Assembly (NCBI RefSeq): GCF_900129455.1
Contig: NZ_FQVU01000006.1
Location: 181,850-245,849, forward strand
Source of the DNA: Jatrophihabitans endophyticus
GTDB lineage: Bacteria; Actinomycetota; Actinomycetes; Mycobacteriales; Jatrophihabitantaceae
Length of the DNA: 64,000 nucleotides
Reading direction: 5' to 3'
Shown: piece by piece, positions 9,132-17,338 of the stretch
Layout: every line of letters begins with the position of its first letter
How positions within the stretch are numbered: position 1 is the stretch's first letter
Made by a program: the position numbers and the translations under genes
Notes under the pieces: generated by a model
The model's database searches: none
What the model was told of the DNA's origin: nothing
What the model saw: only the letters and a program-made list of their open reading frames with translations

Positions 9132-10199
9132 GTGCTCGATCTCGCAAGCGATGCAGCCAGGCTGACCGCGGCCCTCGTCGACGTCGAATCGGTGTCCGGT
9201 GACGAGGCGCGCCTCGCCGACCTCGTCGAGGCCGCGCTGCGCCGGTACCCGCAGTTGGCGGTCGAGCGCGACGGCGACGCCGTCCTCGCCCGGACGGCAC
9301 TGGCGCGGGACCGCCGCGTGGTGCTCGCCGGGCACCTCGACACCGTCCCGGTCGCGGGCAACCTGCCCTCGCGCCGCGACGGCGACACGCTGTGGGGGTG
9401 CGGCACGAGCGACATGAAGTCCGGCGTCGCGGTCATGCTGCGCGTCGCCCATCTCGTCGGCAGCGGTGCGCTCGATCCGGGCGTCGACCTCACCTGGGTC
9501 TGTTACGAGTGCGAGGAGATCGAGGCGGCACGCAACGGCTTGGGGCGGCTCGCCCGCACCCGCCCCGCCGAGCTCGCCGGCGACCTCGCGATCCTGCTCG
9601 AGCCGACCGGCGCGGTGGTCGAGGGCGGCTGCCAGGGCACGCTGCGCGTGGTGGTGCGGCTCGCCGGCATTCGCGCGCACAGCGCCCGGTCGTGGCTGGG
9701 GCAGAACGCGATCCACGCCGCCGCACCCGTCCTCGCGCGGCTCGCGTCCTACGACGCCCGCACCGTCGACGTGGACGGCCTGACCTACCGCGAGGGCCTC
9801 AACGCGGTCGGCATCTCCGGTGGGGTGGCGGGCAACGTCGTCCCCGACGAGTGCGCGGTGACGGTGAACTACCGCTTCGCCCCCGATCGGTCCGAGGCCG
9901 ACGCGCTCGCGCACGTCCGCGACGTCTTCGCCGGCTTCGACGTCGAGCTGACCGACAGCGCACCCGCCGCCCGGCCGGGGCTCGACACGCCGATCGCCGG
10001 CGAGTTCGTCGCCGCCGTCGGCGGTGCGCCGAGGGCCAAGCTCGGCTGGACCGACGTGGCCCGCTTCGGTGGCCTCGGCGTCCCCGCGCTGAACTTCGGT
10101 CCCGGTGACCCCAACCTCGCCCACAAGGCCGACGAGCACGTCTCGGTCGATGCGGTCCTCGCCGCGGAGGAGTCGCTGGTCCGGTTCCTGTCCGCCTGA
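9132..10199 (+). CDS. dapE: Succinyl-diaminopimelate desuccinylase
   Basis: 355-residue M20-family metallohydrolase that releases succinate from N-succinyl-L,L-diaminopimelate. GHLDTVP supplies the first metal His and catalytic Asp, GTSDMKSG the bridging Asp, and YECEEIE the catalytic Glu and next metal ligand; [10 protein letters not shown] near the C-terminus gives the last His. The small dimerisation domain lies roughly at residues 170-285. The GTG at 9132 has a TAACGT hexamer 8 bases before it and no ribosome site. With dapD (divergent) and dapC (30989) it completes the succinylase branch in this window. Confidence 0.9.
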   Translation: MLDLASDAARLTAALVDVESVSGDEARLADLVEAALRRYPQLAVERDGDAVLARTALARDRRVVLAGHLDTVPVAGNLPSRRDGDTLWGCGTSDMKSGVAVMLRVAHLVGSGALDPGVDLTWVCYECEEIEAARNGLGRLARTRPAELAGDLAILLEPTGAVVEGGCQGTLRVVVRLAGIRAHSARSWLGQNAIHAAAPVLARLASYDARTVDVDGLTYREGLNAVGISGGVAGNVVPDECAVTVNYRFAPDRSEADALAHVRDVFAGFDVELTDSAPAARPGLDTPIAGEFVAAVGGAPRAKLGWTDVARFGGLGVPALNFGPGDPNLAHKADEHVSVDAVLAAEESLVRFLSA

Positions 10200-10203
10200 T
10201 CCT

Positions 10204-10267
10204 CGCCTTCCTCGGCGAGTTGGTCGCATTCCGGCGCGGATCTGCCACCAACTCGCCGAGGAAGGCG
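10204..10267. repeat. Perfect 21-bp inverted repeat between dapE and the LOG gene
   Basis: Arms 10204-10224 and 10247-10267 are exact reverse complements over 21 bp with a 22-base spacer. Each arm contains its own CTCGGCGAG pseudo-palindrome. It begins five bases after the dapE stop and ends 14 bases before the -10 element of the next gene. A terminator is possible but there is no T-run, and the large spacer fits an operator or a dispersed palindromic element equally well. Confidence 0.85.
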
Positions 10268-10281
10268 ACAGCGGCGGGCGA

Positions 10282-10287
10282 TACGGT
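10282..10287 (+). promoter_or_regulatory. -10 element (TACGGT) of the first LOG gene, leaderless type
   Basis: TACGGT is 6 bases before the ATG at 10294. The -35 position would fall in the right arm of the 21-bp inverted repeat, so the repeat could influence this promoter. Confidence 0.5.
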
Positions 10288-10293
10288 CCCCCC

Positions 10294-11094
10294 ATGACCG
10301 ACGGACGCAAGCAGCACCAGCGCGGGCCGGTGATCCTGCGGCGGGCCCAGATCGGCGCGGGCACCACCGACCAGCGCCTGCTGGACTCCCGGGGCTCCGC
10401 GGACTTCATCCACACCGACCCGTGGCGGGTGCTGCGGATCCAGAGCGAGTTCGTCGAGGGCTTCGGCCTGCTCGCCGAGCTGGGCGCGGCGGTGTCGGTC
10501 TTCGGGTCGGCCCGCACCGCCGTCGACCACCCCGAGTACGCGACGACGCGCCGCCTCGGCGAGGCGCTCGTGCGGGCCGGCTTCGCCGTCATCACCGGCG
10601 GCGGCCCGGGCACGATGGAGGCCGCGAACCGCGGCGCGTCCGAGGCCGGTGGCGTGTCGGTGGGGCTCGGGATCGAGCTGCCGTTCGAGCAGAGCCTCAA
10701 CGAGTGGGTCGACGTCGGCATCAACTTCCGCTACTTCTTCGCCCGCAAGACCATGTTCGTCAAGTACGCGCAGGCGTTCGTGATCATGCCCGGGGGGTTC
10801 GGCACGCTCGACGAGATGTTCGAGGCGCTGACGCTGGTGCAGACGCAGAAGGTCACCCGCTTCCCGGTCGTGCTCTTCGGCACCGCCTACTGGCAGGGGC
10901 TCTTCGACTGGCTGCGCGGCACCGTCCAGCCGGCGGGCAAGATCAACGCCGCCGACCTGGACCTGCTGCACCTGACCGACGACGTCGACGACGCGGTCGC
11001 CCACATCGTCGCGGCCGAGCAGGCCCGCTCGGAGCAGACCCGCGCCGAGGTCGCCGTCGCCACCGACACCGTCCGCCGCAACGACGGCCAGTGA
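10294..11094 (+). CDS. LOG-family protein (TIGR00730), longer form
   Basis: 266 residues with a Rossmann-like fold. The nucleotide-binding motifs are VFGSARTA, ITGGGPGTMEAANRGA and MPGGFGTLDEMFEAL; the last is the PGGxGTxxE signature of cytokinin-riboside monophosphate phosphoribohydrolases. The protein would split ribose-5-phosphate from nucleoside monophosphates; the real substrate in bacteria is often a housekeeping nucleotide. The ATG is supported by the -10 hexamer 6 bases upstream. Its stop overlaps a second, shorter LOG gene, giving a tandem pair. Confidence 0.85.
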   Translation: MTDGRKQHQRGPVILRRAQIGAGTTDQRLLDSRGSADFIHTDPWRVLRIQSEFVEGFGLLAELGAAVSVFGSARTAVDHPEYATTRRLGEALVRAGFAVITGGGPGTMEAANRGASEAGGVSVGLGIELPFEQSLNEWVDVGINFRYFFARKTMFVKYAQAFVIMPGGFGTLDEMFEALTLVQTQKVTRFPVVLFGTAYWQGLFDWLRGTVQPAGKINAADLDLLHLTDDVDDAVAHIVAAEQARSEQTRAEVAVATDTVRRNDGQ

Positions 11095-11636
11095 GCGCGG
11101 GGATGCGGATCTGCGTCTACTGCGCGTCGTCGGAGACGATCGACCCCTCCTTCCGCGCGCTCGCGAGCGAGGTGGGAACCCGCCTCGCAGCGGCCGGCCA
11201 CGCGCTCGTCTCCGGCGGCGGCCGGGTCGGCATGATGGGCGACGTCGCGCGCGCCGCGCGAGCCGGCGGCGCGCACACCACCGGCGTGATCCCCGCGCAC
11301 CTCGTCGACCTCGAGGTCGCCGACACCGAGGCCGACGAGCTGGTCGTGGTCGACACCATGCGCGAGCGCAAGCGCGTGATGGACGAGTCGAGCGATGCGT
11401 TCCTCGCCCTGCCCGGCGGCCTCGGCACGTTCGAGGAGCTGTTCGAGGTGTGGACGTCGCGCTCGCTGGACATGCACCGCAAGCCGGTCGTCGTGCTCGA
11501 TCCGGACGGCTTCTTCGACCCGCTGTGGGCCTATCTCGACGGCCTGCGCGTCCAGGGGTTCGTCCGCCAGGCAGGGCTGGACGCGGTCCGTCGGACGACG
11601 ACCGTCGAGGATGCCCTGGCCGCGCTCAGCCCGTGA
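11091..11636 (+). CDS. LOG-family protein (TIGR00730), short form
   Basis: 181 residues from the GTG at 11091, or 177 from the ATG at 11103. MRICVYCASS, VSGGGRVGMMGDVA and LPGGLGTFEELFEVWT show the LOG fold and the PGGxGTxxE active site; the arginine pair in MRERKRVM is also conserved. It corresponds to Rv1205 in length and position. The GTG overlaps the stop of the preceding paralogue, implying coupled translation. The last 11 bases overlap a convergent crotonase gene. Confidence 0.85.
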   Translation: MSAGMRICVYCASSETIDPSFRALASEVGTRLAAAGHALVSGGGRVGMMGDVARAARAGGAHTTGVIPAHLVDLEVADTEADELVVVDTMRERKRVMDESSDAFLALPGGLGTFEELFEVWTSRSLDMHRKPVVVLDPDGFFDPLWAYLDGLRVQGFVRQAGLDAVRRTTTVEDALAALSP

Positions 11637-12384
11637 CGCCGCCCCGTGGCAGGCCGGTCCCGTGCAGCTGGAAGTCCAGCAGCCGGTCGTTCTCGTAGGC
11701 CACCCGCCGTGCCGTGCCGTCGAGCTCGCGGAACAGCTGCTTGAGGACGCGCAGGCCGGCGGGGTCCCGCGCCGCCAGCTGGTCGGCGAGCTCCAGCGCG
11801 ACGCGTTCGGCGTCGGCGGCCGGCACGGCGCGCTGCAGCAGGCCGAGCCGCTCCGCCTCCTCGACGCCGACCGTGCGGCCGGTGAGGACGAGGTCCTTGG
11901 CGCGGGCAAGCCCCACCAGCGGGACGAGGCGGGCCGGGCCCACCGGCACCCCGTGCCGGGCGCCGGCCCACGCGAGCGCGAGGTTGTCGCCACCCACCCG
12001 CAGGTCGGCGGCGGCGACGATCTCGGCGCCCGCCCCGACGCAGTTGCCGACCGCCACCGCGATCATCGGCACCGGCATCGCGTCGAGGGCGGTGTAGAGC
12101 CGGGTGAAGGCCGCCATGCGCGCGACACCGCCGTCGTGGTCGAGCTGTTCCCCGACATCGGCGCCGGCGCAGAACGCGGTGGGCGACGTCGTGGACAGCA
12201 CGAGGACGCGGGCCGTCTCGTCGACGGCCACCTCGTCCAGCGCGTCGACGAGCGCGGCGAGCGTCGTCGAGTCGAGCGCGTTGCGCTTCTCGGGCCGGTC
12301 GAGACGAAGGACGTGGACGCCGTGGTCGAGCCGGTCGTGGTGCACGGCGTCGATTGTGGAGCCATCTGCTCGATCCGCGAGCAT
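11626..12384 (-). CDS. Enoyl-CoA hydratase/isomerase family protein
   Basis: 252 residues of crotonase fold. FCAGADVGEQL forms the first oxyanion-hole strand and GNCVGAGAEIVAAADLR the second with the CoA-binding helix. The region that should hold the catalytic glutamate reads ALAWAGARHGVPVGPARL and lacks an obvious Glu, so it may not be a hydratase. The ATG at 12384 has a weak GGAG four bases upstream; a GTG at 12342 is an alternative. It shares a 30-base gap with the divergent gene at 12415. Confidence 0.75.
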   Translation of the reverse strand: MLADRADGSTIDAVHHDRLDHGVHVLRLDRPEKRNALDSTTLAALVDALDEVAVDETARVLVLSTTSPTAFCAGADVGEQLDHDGGVARMAAFTRLYTALDAMPVPMIAVAVGNCVGAGAEIVAAADLRVGGDNLALAWAGARHGVPVGPARLVPLVGLARAKDLVLTGRTVGVEEAERLGLLQRAVPAADAERVALELADQLAARDPAGLRVLKQLFRELDGTARRVAYENDRLLDFQLHGTGLPRGGVTG

Positions 12385-12414
12385 GTCGCTCCACGATCGA
12401 GGCACAATCCACAC

Positions 12415-12843
12415 GTGACGACCACGATGAGCGACGAGCGACGCCGCGAGTTCCTGTCGGCGGGCACCCGCACCGCGATCCTGTCGACCGTCCGCAAGGA
12501 CGGCACACCGCACGCCGCCCCGATCTGGTTCGTCCTCGACGGCGACGTCGTCGTCTTCACGACGGGGGAGGACACCGTGAAGGGCCGCAACCTGCGCCGC
12601 ACGGGGGTCGCGACCGTGACCGTGGACGAGGCCGCCCCGCCGTTCTCGTTCGTCACCCTGACCGGCGACGTCGAGATCGTCGACGACCCCGACGCCCTGC
12701 TCCAGTGGGCCACCCGGCTCGGCGGGCGGTACATGGGGGAGGCGGCGGCCGAGCAGTTCGGCCGTCGCAACGCCGTCCCGGGCGAGCTGCTGGTCCGGCT
12801 CACCCCGCGCCGGGTCACCGCCCAGGACGCCGTCGCCGACTGA
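12415..12843 (+). CDS. Split-barrel flavin/F420-dependent oxidoreductase (PPOX class)
   Basis: 142 residues of the pyridoxamine-phosphate-oxidase-like split barrel. AILSTVRKDGTPHAAPIWFV is the typical first hairpin, and DTVKGRNLRRTG the phosphate/cofactor-binding segment. In actinobacteria such short proteins commonly bind F420 and reduce small molecules; the substrate cannot be read from sequence. The GTG at 12415 has CACAAT exactly 6 bases upstream; ATG 12427 is an alternative. A second split-barrel gene is at 35782. Confidence 0.78.
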   Translation: MTTTMSDERRREFLSAGTRTAILSTVRKDGTPHAAPIWFVLDGDVVVFTTGEDTVKGRNLRRTGVATVTVDEAAPPFSFVTLTGDVEIVDDPDALLQWATRLGGRYMGEAAAEQFGRRNAVPGELLVRLTPRRVTAQDAVAD

Positions 12844-12880
12844 CCGGGGGCGTGTCGCCGCCGCGTGGCACCATCGTCGG

Positions 12881-13378
12881 GTGCTGCAACTGCTGCTCTA
12901 CGGGCTGCTGGCGGTCGTGCTCGCCGTCGTGCTCTTCCTGATCGCGTCGCGGGTGCTGCCCGCCGGCGAGCAGATCGCACCGCCACTGCGCGACGAGCCG
13001 CCGTGGGAGCTGCCCGCCGAACGCCTGCTGGGTGCCGAGGACATCGACGGCATCCGGCTGCCGGTCGCGATGCGCGGCTACCGCTTCGCCGAGACCGACA
13101 TCCTGCTCGACCGCCTCGCCGGCGAGCTCCGCGCGCGCGACCAGGAGATCGCGCGACTGCGCGGTTACCCGACCGGCGTCGGGGCGCCGCCCGCCCCGCC
13201 GATCCCGTCGGGGCCGGCCGACGGTTTCGACGCGGTCGCGCCCGAGCCCCCGCAGCCGCCGCCGCCCGACGACGCCGAGCGGCCGGTCGAGGACACGCCC
13301 GGGCCCGACGTCCGTCCGGAACCCGAGACCCGTCCGGAGCCCGACGCACCCGACGACCATGCCCGCTACCGCCCCTGA
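12881..13378 (+). CDS. DivIVA-domain membrane protein
   Basis: 165 residues: one N-terminal membrane span (residues 3-24, QLLLYGLLAVVLAVVLFLIA), then a DivIVA-type motif (LPVAMRGYRFAETDILLDRLAGELRARDQEIARL, residues 61-93), then a Pro/Glu/Asp-rich disordered tail. The motif usually mediates recognition of curved membrane or coiled-coil assembly at poles and septa. Position matches Rv1209. The GTG has CACCAT 6 bases upstream. The last 20 bases overlap tag. Confidence 0.82.
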   Translation: MLQLLLYGLLAVVLAVVLFLIASRVLPAGEQIAPPLRDEPPWELPAERLLGAEDIDGIRLPVAMRGYRFAETDILLDRLAGELRARDQEIARLRGYPTGVGAPPAPPIPSGPADGFDAVAPEPPQPPPPDDAERPVEDTPGPDVRPEPETRPEPDAPDDHARYRP

Positions 13379-13925
13379 GCGGCCGCGCTGCGCCTGGGCG
13401 ACGTCCGCACCCGACTACGTGGCCTACCACGACGACGAGTGGGGCACCGTCCTGCACGGCGAGACCGAGCTGTTCGAGCGGATGACGCTCGAGGCGTTCC
13501 AGTCGGGGCTCTCGTGGCTGGTGATCCTGCGCAAACGGCCGGCGTTCCGCCGGGCGTTCGCCGGGTTCGACGTGGACACGGTCGCCGGCTTCGGCGAGGC
13601 GGACGTCGCGCGCCTGCTCGCCGACGCGGGCATCGTGCGCAACCGGGCCAAGATCGAGGCGGCGATCGCCAACGCCCGCGCGGTGCGCGCGGCGGTGCCC
13701 GAGGGGCTCGACGAGCTGCTGTGGTCGTTCGCGCCGAGCGGCCCACGCACCCGGCCGGCGACCCTCGCCGACGTGCCGGCGACGTCCGCGGAGTCCACGG
13801 CCCTCGCGAAGGAGCTCAAGCGGCGCGGCTTGCGCTTCGTCGGCCCCACCACCGCCTACGCGCTCATGCAGGCGACGGGCATGGTCGACGACCACGTCGC
13901 GAGCTGCTGGCGCGCGACCGGCTGA
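13359..13925 (+). CDS. tag: DNA-3-methyladenine glycosylase I
   Basis: 188-residue base-excision enzyme that removes 3-methyladenine. RCAWATSAPDYVAYHDDEWG provides the N-terminal zinc Cys and His and the conserved acidic pair, the middle has LEAFQSGLSWLVILRKRPAF, and the C-terminus DHVASC gives the other zinc His and Cys. Length and motifs match TagA (Rv1210). The ATG lies 20 bases inside the DivIVA-like gene, so the pair is probably co-transcribed. Confidence 0.92.
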   Translation: MPATAPERPRCAWATSAPDYVAYHDDEWGTVLHGETELFERMTLEAFQSGLSWLVILRKRPAFRRAFAGFDVDTVAGFGEADVARLLADAGIVRNRAKIEAAIANARAVRAAVPEGLDELLWSFAPSGPRTRPATLADVPATSAESTALAKELKRRGLRFVGPTTAYALMQATGMVDDHVASCWRATG

Positions 13926-13995
13926 TCCACCACCGCACCGACGCCGTTCACGTGTCGGTCGCCGTCCGTTCCGGGCGGCTTGTGAGGCTTCGGGC

Positions 13996-16035
13996 ATGTC
14001 CGAACTCGACCGCCGCCGCTTCCTGCAGCTCGCCGGGGGTGGCCTCGCGGCGTCCGCGCTGGCCCAGACCTTCGGCGAGAGCATCGCCCGTGCCGCCGCG
14101 ATCCCCGCGTCCCGTCGCCACGGCTCGTTGCGCGACGTGGAGCACATCGTCGTGCTGATGCAGGAGAACCGTTCCTTCGACCACTACCTCGGGACGATGC
14201 GGGGCGTCCGCGGCTTCGGCGACCCGCACCCGGCGGTGCTGCCGAGCGGCCGGTCGGTGTGGCACCAGTCCGACGGCACGCGCGAGGTCCTGCCCTACCG
14301 GCCCGACCACGACGACCTCGGCATGGCGTTCCTCGAGGGCACGCCGCACGGCTGGCCCGACACGCACGAGGCCTTCCACGACGGTCACTACGACCGGTTC
14401 GTGCCGGCGAAGACGCAGACGACGATGACCCACCTGCGCCGCGGCGACATGCCCTTCCAGTTCGCGCTCGGCGACGCGTTCACCGTCTGCGACGGCTACC
14501 ACTGCTCGACGATGACCTCGACCGACCCCAACCGCTACTACATGTGGACGGGGTGGGTGGGCAACGACGGTGCGGGCAAGGGACCGGTCGTCACCAACGC
14601 CGAGGCCGGCTACGCGTGGACGACCTACCCCGAGCGGCTCGAGCGCGCGGGCGTCTCGTGGAAGATCTACCAGGACGTCGGCACCGGGCTCGACGCCGCC
14701 GGCTCCTGGGGCTGGACCGACGACGCCTACATCGGCAACTACGGCGACAACTCGCTGCTGTACTTCGACAACTACCGCAACGCCCGCCCCGGTGACGCGC
14801 TCTACGAGAAGGCGCGGCGGGGAACGAACGCGGCGGCGGGCGACGGGTACTTCGACATCCTGCGGGCGGACGTCGCGGCCGGCCGGCTGCCGCAGATCTC
14901 GTGGATCGCCGCGCCCGAGGCGTTCTGCGAGCATCCGAACTGGCCGGTGAACTACGGCGCCTGGTACGTCTCGCAGGTCCTGGACGCGCTGACGAGCGAT
15001 CCGGACGTGTGGTCCAAGACCGTCCTGCTCGTCACCTACGACGAGAACGACGGCTACTTCGACCACGTCGTCCCGCCGTACCCGAACACCGACCAGCTGG
15101 CGGGGGCGTCGACCGTCCCCACCGTGGACGAGGTCTACCGCGGCACCGAGTTCGCGCCGGCCCCCTACGGCCTCGGTCAGCGCGTCCCCATGTTCGTCGT
15201 GTCGCCGTGGAGCACCGGCGGCTGGGTGTGCTCGGAGACCTTCGACCACACCTCGATCATCCGGCTGATGGAGGCGCGCTTCGGCGTGCGCGAACCCAAC
15301 ATCACGCCGTGGCGCCGCGCGGTCTGCGGCGACCTGACGTCGGCATTCGACTTCTCCCGGCACCGCGCCGCCGCGCCCGACCTGCCGAGCACGGCCGGTT
15401 ACCGGCCGCCGGACCGCGCGCGCCACGACAGCTTCGTGCCGGTCCCGCCCGAGCCGGGGCGGCTGCCGAGCCAGGAGGCCGGGGTGCGGCCGTCACGGCC
15501 GCTGGGCTACCGCCTGGACGTGTCGGCGACCGTGCGCGACGACGGTCTCGCGCTCGCGATGCGCAACGCCGGCCGTCTCGGCGTGCACCTGCAGGCCCGC
15601 TCGCAGACCGGCGCGGCGCCGGTGTCGTTCACCGTGGGGGCGAAGGACTCGCTGACCGCGTCGCTGCCGGTCAGCGGCCGGTACGACATCGCCCTGCACG
15701 GGCCGCACGGCTTCTTCCGGCGGTTCGCCGGGGACGCCGCGGACGTCGACACCGAGGCCTGGGTCACGACGCACGGCGACCGCATCGAGCTCGTGCTGGT
15801 CAACCGGGGTCGGGCGGCGGTGACGTTCCGGGTCGCCGACGCCTACGGCCGCGCGCGCACCGTTCGCGTGCGCGGTCGCGACCGGGTCGGTGTCCGCGTG
15901 TCCACCGAGCGGCAGCACGGCTGGTACGACCTCACGGTCACCCATCCGGGTACTGACGGCTTCCGCCGCGCGATGGCGGGCCGGGTCGAGACGGGCCGGC
16001 CGAGCGTGAGCGACCCCCAGCTCAGCGGCCGGTGA
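13996..16035 (+). CDS. Tat-exported phosphoesterase family phospholipase C
   Basis: 679 residues. DRRRFLQLAGG (residues 5-15) is a twin-arginine signal, so export is folded through Tat. The catalytic domain begins VEHIVVLMQENRSFDHYLGTM, with metal ligands in ENRSFDH, and continues with TYDENDGYFDHVVPP and DHTSIIRL; this is the PF04185 family of phosphocholine-preferring phospholipases and acid phosphatases. A beta-rich C-terminal domain (about 500-665) resembles the DUF756 repeat, here apparently a single copy. The expected substrate is phosphatidylcholine or sphingomyelin, perhaps for phosphate scavenging. It overlaps the convergent crotonase gene by 14 bp. Confidence 0.88.
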   Translation: MSELDRRRFLQLAGGGLAASALAQTFGESIARAAAIPASRRHGSLRDVEHIVVLMQENRSFDHYLGTMRGVRGFGDPHPAVLPSGRSVWHQSDGTREVLPYRPDHDDLGMAFLEGTPHGWPDTHEAFHDGHYDRFVPAKTQTTMTHLRRGDMPFQFALGDAFTVCDGYHCSTMTSTDPNRYYMWTGWVGNDGAGKGPVVTNAEAGYAWTTYPERLERAGVSWKIYQDVGTGLDAAGSWGWTDDAYIGNYGDNSLLYFDNYRNARPGDALYEKARRGTNAAAGDGYFDILRADVAAGRLPQISWIAAPEAFCEHPNWPVNYGAWYVSQVLDALTSDPDVWSKTVLLVTYDENDGYFDHVVPPYPNTDQLAGASTVPTVDEVYRGTEFAPAPYGLGQRVPMFVVSPWSTGGWVCSETFDHTSIIRLMEARFGVREPNITPWRRAVCGDLTSAFDFSRHRAAAPDLPSTAGYRPPDRARHDSFVPVPPEPGRLPSQEAGVRPSRPLGYRLDVSATVRDDGLALAMRNAGRLGVHLQARSQTGAAPVSFTVGAKDSLTASLPVSGRYDIALHGPHGFFRRFAGDAADVDTEAWVTTHGDRIELVLVNRGRAAVTFRVADAYGRARTVRVRGRDRVGVRVSTERQHGWYDLTVTHPGTDGFRRAMAGRVETGRPSVSDPQLSGR

Positions 16036-16822
16036 ACGTCGGCCGCTGCTTGCCGACGAAGGCCGTCGTGGCGTTGCGGTGGTCCTCGGTGGCGCCCATC
16101 CGTGCCTGCAGGTGGTCCTCCATCGCGAGGGACGCCTCCAGGTCGTGGTCGGCGCCGTAGGCGATGGACTGCTTGATTGCGGCGTAGGCGGCGGTCGGGC
16201 CGGCGGCGAGCCGGGCGGCGAGCTCGTGTGCGGCGTCGCCGACACGCTCGTCGTCGACGACGGCGTTCACCAGGCCCATCGCGAGGGCGGCCTCGGCGGT
16301 GATGGGCTCGGCGAGCAGCGCGAGCGCGGTGGCGCGGGCGGAGCCGATCAGCCGGGGCAGCGTCCACGAGACGCCGCTGTCGAGGGAGAGCCCCACGTTG
16401 GCGAACGCCAGCAGGAAGCCGGCGCCCTGCGCGGCGATGCGGAAATCGGCGGCAAAGGCGAGGCCGGCACCGGCGCCGGCGGCCATGCCGTTGACCGCGG
16501 CCACGACCGGCTTCGGCATCCGCGCGAGCGCCAGGATCAGCGGGTTGTAGTGCTCGGCGACCGTGTTCAACGGTGCCGGGTCCCCGCTCTCGAGCAGCGC
16601 GACGTGCTCGCGGAGGTCCTGCCCCACGCAGAAGCCGCGGCCGTTGCCGGCGAGCACCACCGCGCGCACCGCGGGATCGGCCGAGGCCTCGCGGACCGCG
16701 GCCAGCAGCGCCTCCTTGAGGGCGACGGAGAGCGAGTTCATGGACTCGGGACGGTTGAGGGTGAGCGTGGCGACGCCCTCCGAGCGATGGACGAGCAGGA
16801 CGTCGGACGTCGCGTCGGTCAT
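16022..16822 (-). CDS. Enoyl-CoA hydratase/isomerase, PaaG-like
   Basis: 266-residue crotonase. GFCVGQDLREH and NGMAAGAGAGLAFAADFRIA form the oxyanion hole. The active-site segment FANVGLSLDSGVSWTLPRLI carries Asp where hydratases have Glu, as in PaaG-type ring 1,2-epoxyphenylacetyl-CoA isomerases. No other phenylacetate genes are nearby, so the pathway is uncertain. GAGGTG five bases before the ATG at 16822 is its ribosome site. It converges with the phospholipase gene. Confidence 0.82.
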   Translation of the reverse strand: MTDATSDVLLVHRSEGVATLTLNRPESMNSLSVALKEALLAAVREASADPAVRAVVLAGNGRGFCVGQDLREHVALLESGDPAPLNTVAEHYNPLILALARMPKPVVAAVNGMAAGAGAGLAFAADFRIAAQGAGFLLAFANVGLSLDSGVSWTLPRLIGSARATALALLAEPITAEAALAMGLVNAVVDDERVGDAAHELAARLAAGPTAAYAAIKQSIAYGADHDLEASLAMEDHLQARMGATEDHRNATTAFVGKQRPTFTGR

Positions 16823-16942
16823 GGCAGCACCTCGTGGTCACAGGATCGGGCCGGGGCACGTCCCGGTGGCCGGCCGGACGGTCGGCCGGGCGGGAACACC
16901 GCGACGCTACCGCTCCGCGTCACCGGCCCGTCGACCCCGGAC

Positions 16943-16972
16943 TTGGGGAACCGACCGGGGATACGGGAGAAT
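16943..16972 (+). promoter_or_regulatory. Possible sigma-70-type promoter of the DUF3117 gene
   Basis: TTGGGG (16943-16948), an 18-base spacer and GAGAAT (16967-16972) give a moderate match to the vegetative consensus, leaving an 85-base leader. The leader holds a perfect 6-bp stem (17031-17036 with 17043-17048) just before the ribosome site, which could modulate translation. Confidence 0.3.
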
Positions 16973-17063
16973 GGACGGCGTTGGCTGGCGTCGCACCTGT
17001 TCCGCGCGCCGGACGGAACGTGTCTGGATCGTGAGCGTTGCGGCTCACCTTGAGGAGGTTGGC

Positions 17064-17231
17064 ATGGCGGCCATGAAGCCGCGGACGGGCGACGGCCCGC
17101 TCGAAGTCACCAAGGAAGGCCGCGGCATCGTGATGCGCGTGCCGCTGGAGGGCGGGGGGCGTCTCGTCGTCGAGATGACACCCGCAGAGGCCGACGCCCT
17201 CGGCGACGCCCTCAAGGCGGTCGGCACCTGA
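17064..17231 (+). CDS. DUF3117 small conserved protein
   Basis: 55 residues, MAAMKPRTGDGPLEVTKEGR and then a hydrophobic beta-strand (GIVMRVPLEGGGRLVVEMTP) and short helix. It is the Rv1211 family, near-universal in actinobacteria and of unknown function. GAGGAGG starts 12 bases before the ATG. Its place between tag and glgA/glgC is conserved with mycobacteria, although an aminopeptidase group and a toxin-antitoxin pair now lie in between. Confidence 0.9.
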   Translation: MAAMKPRTGDGPLEVTKEGRGIVMRVPLEGGGRLVVEMTPAEADALGDALKAVGT

Positions 17232-17338
17232 GCCAGGCCCGCTGACCCGCCGACGATCCTCGTGTACCCGGCCCCGACCGCGCCCCGCGCGGCCGGGGCC
17301 GAGTGCCGTCCGTGGAAGCCGTCGGGCAGGATCGGGGG

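Noticed and set aside
12342..12420. GTGGAGC/GCTCCAC inverted repeat between the crotonase and split-barrel genes
   Set aside because: Only 7 bp pair exactly and the left arm lies within the crotonase coding region; too weak to call an operator.
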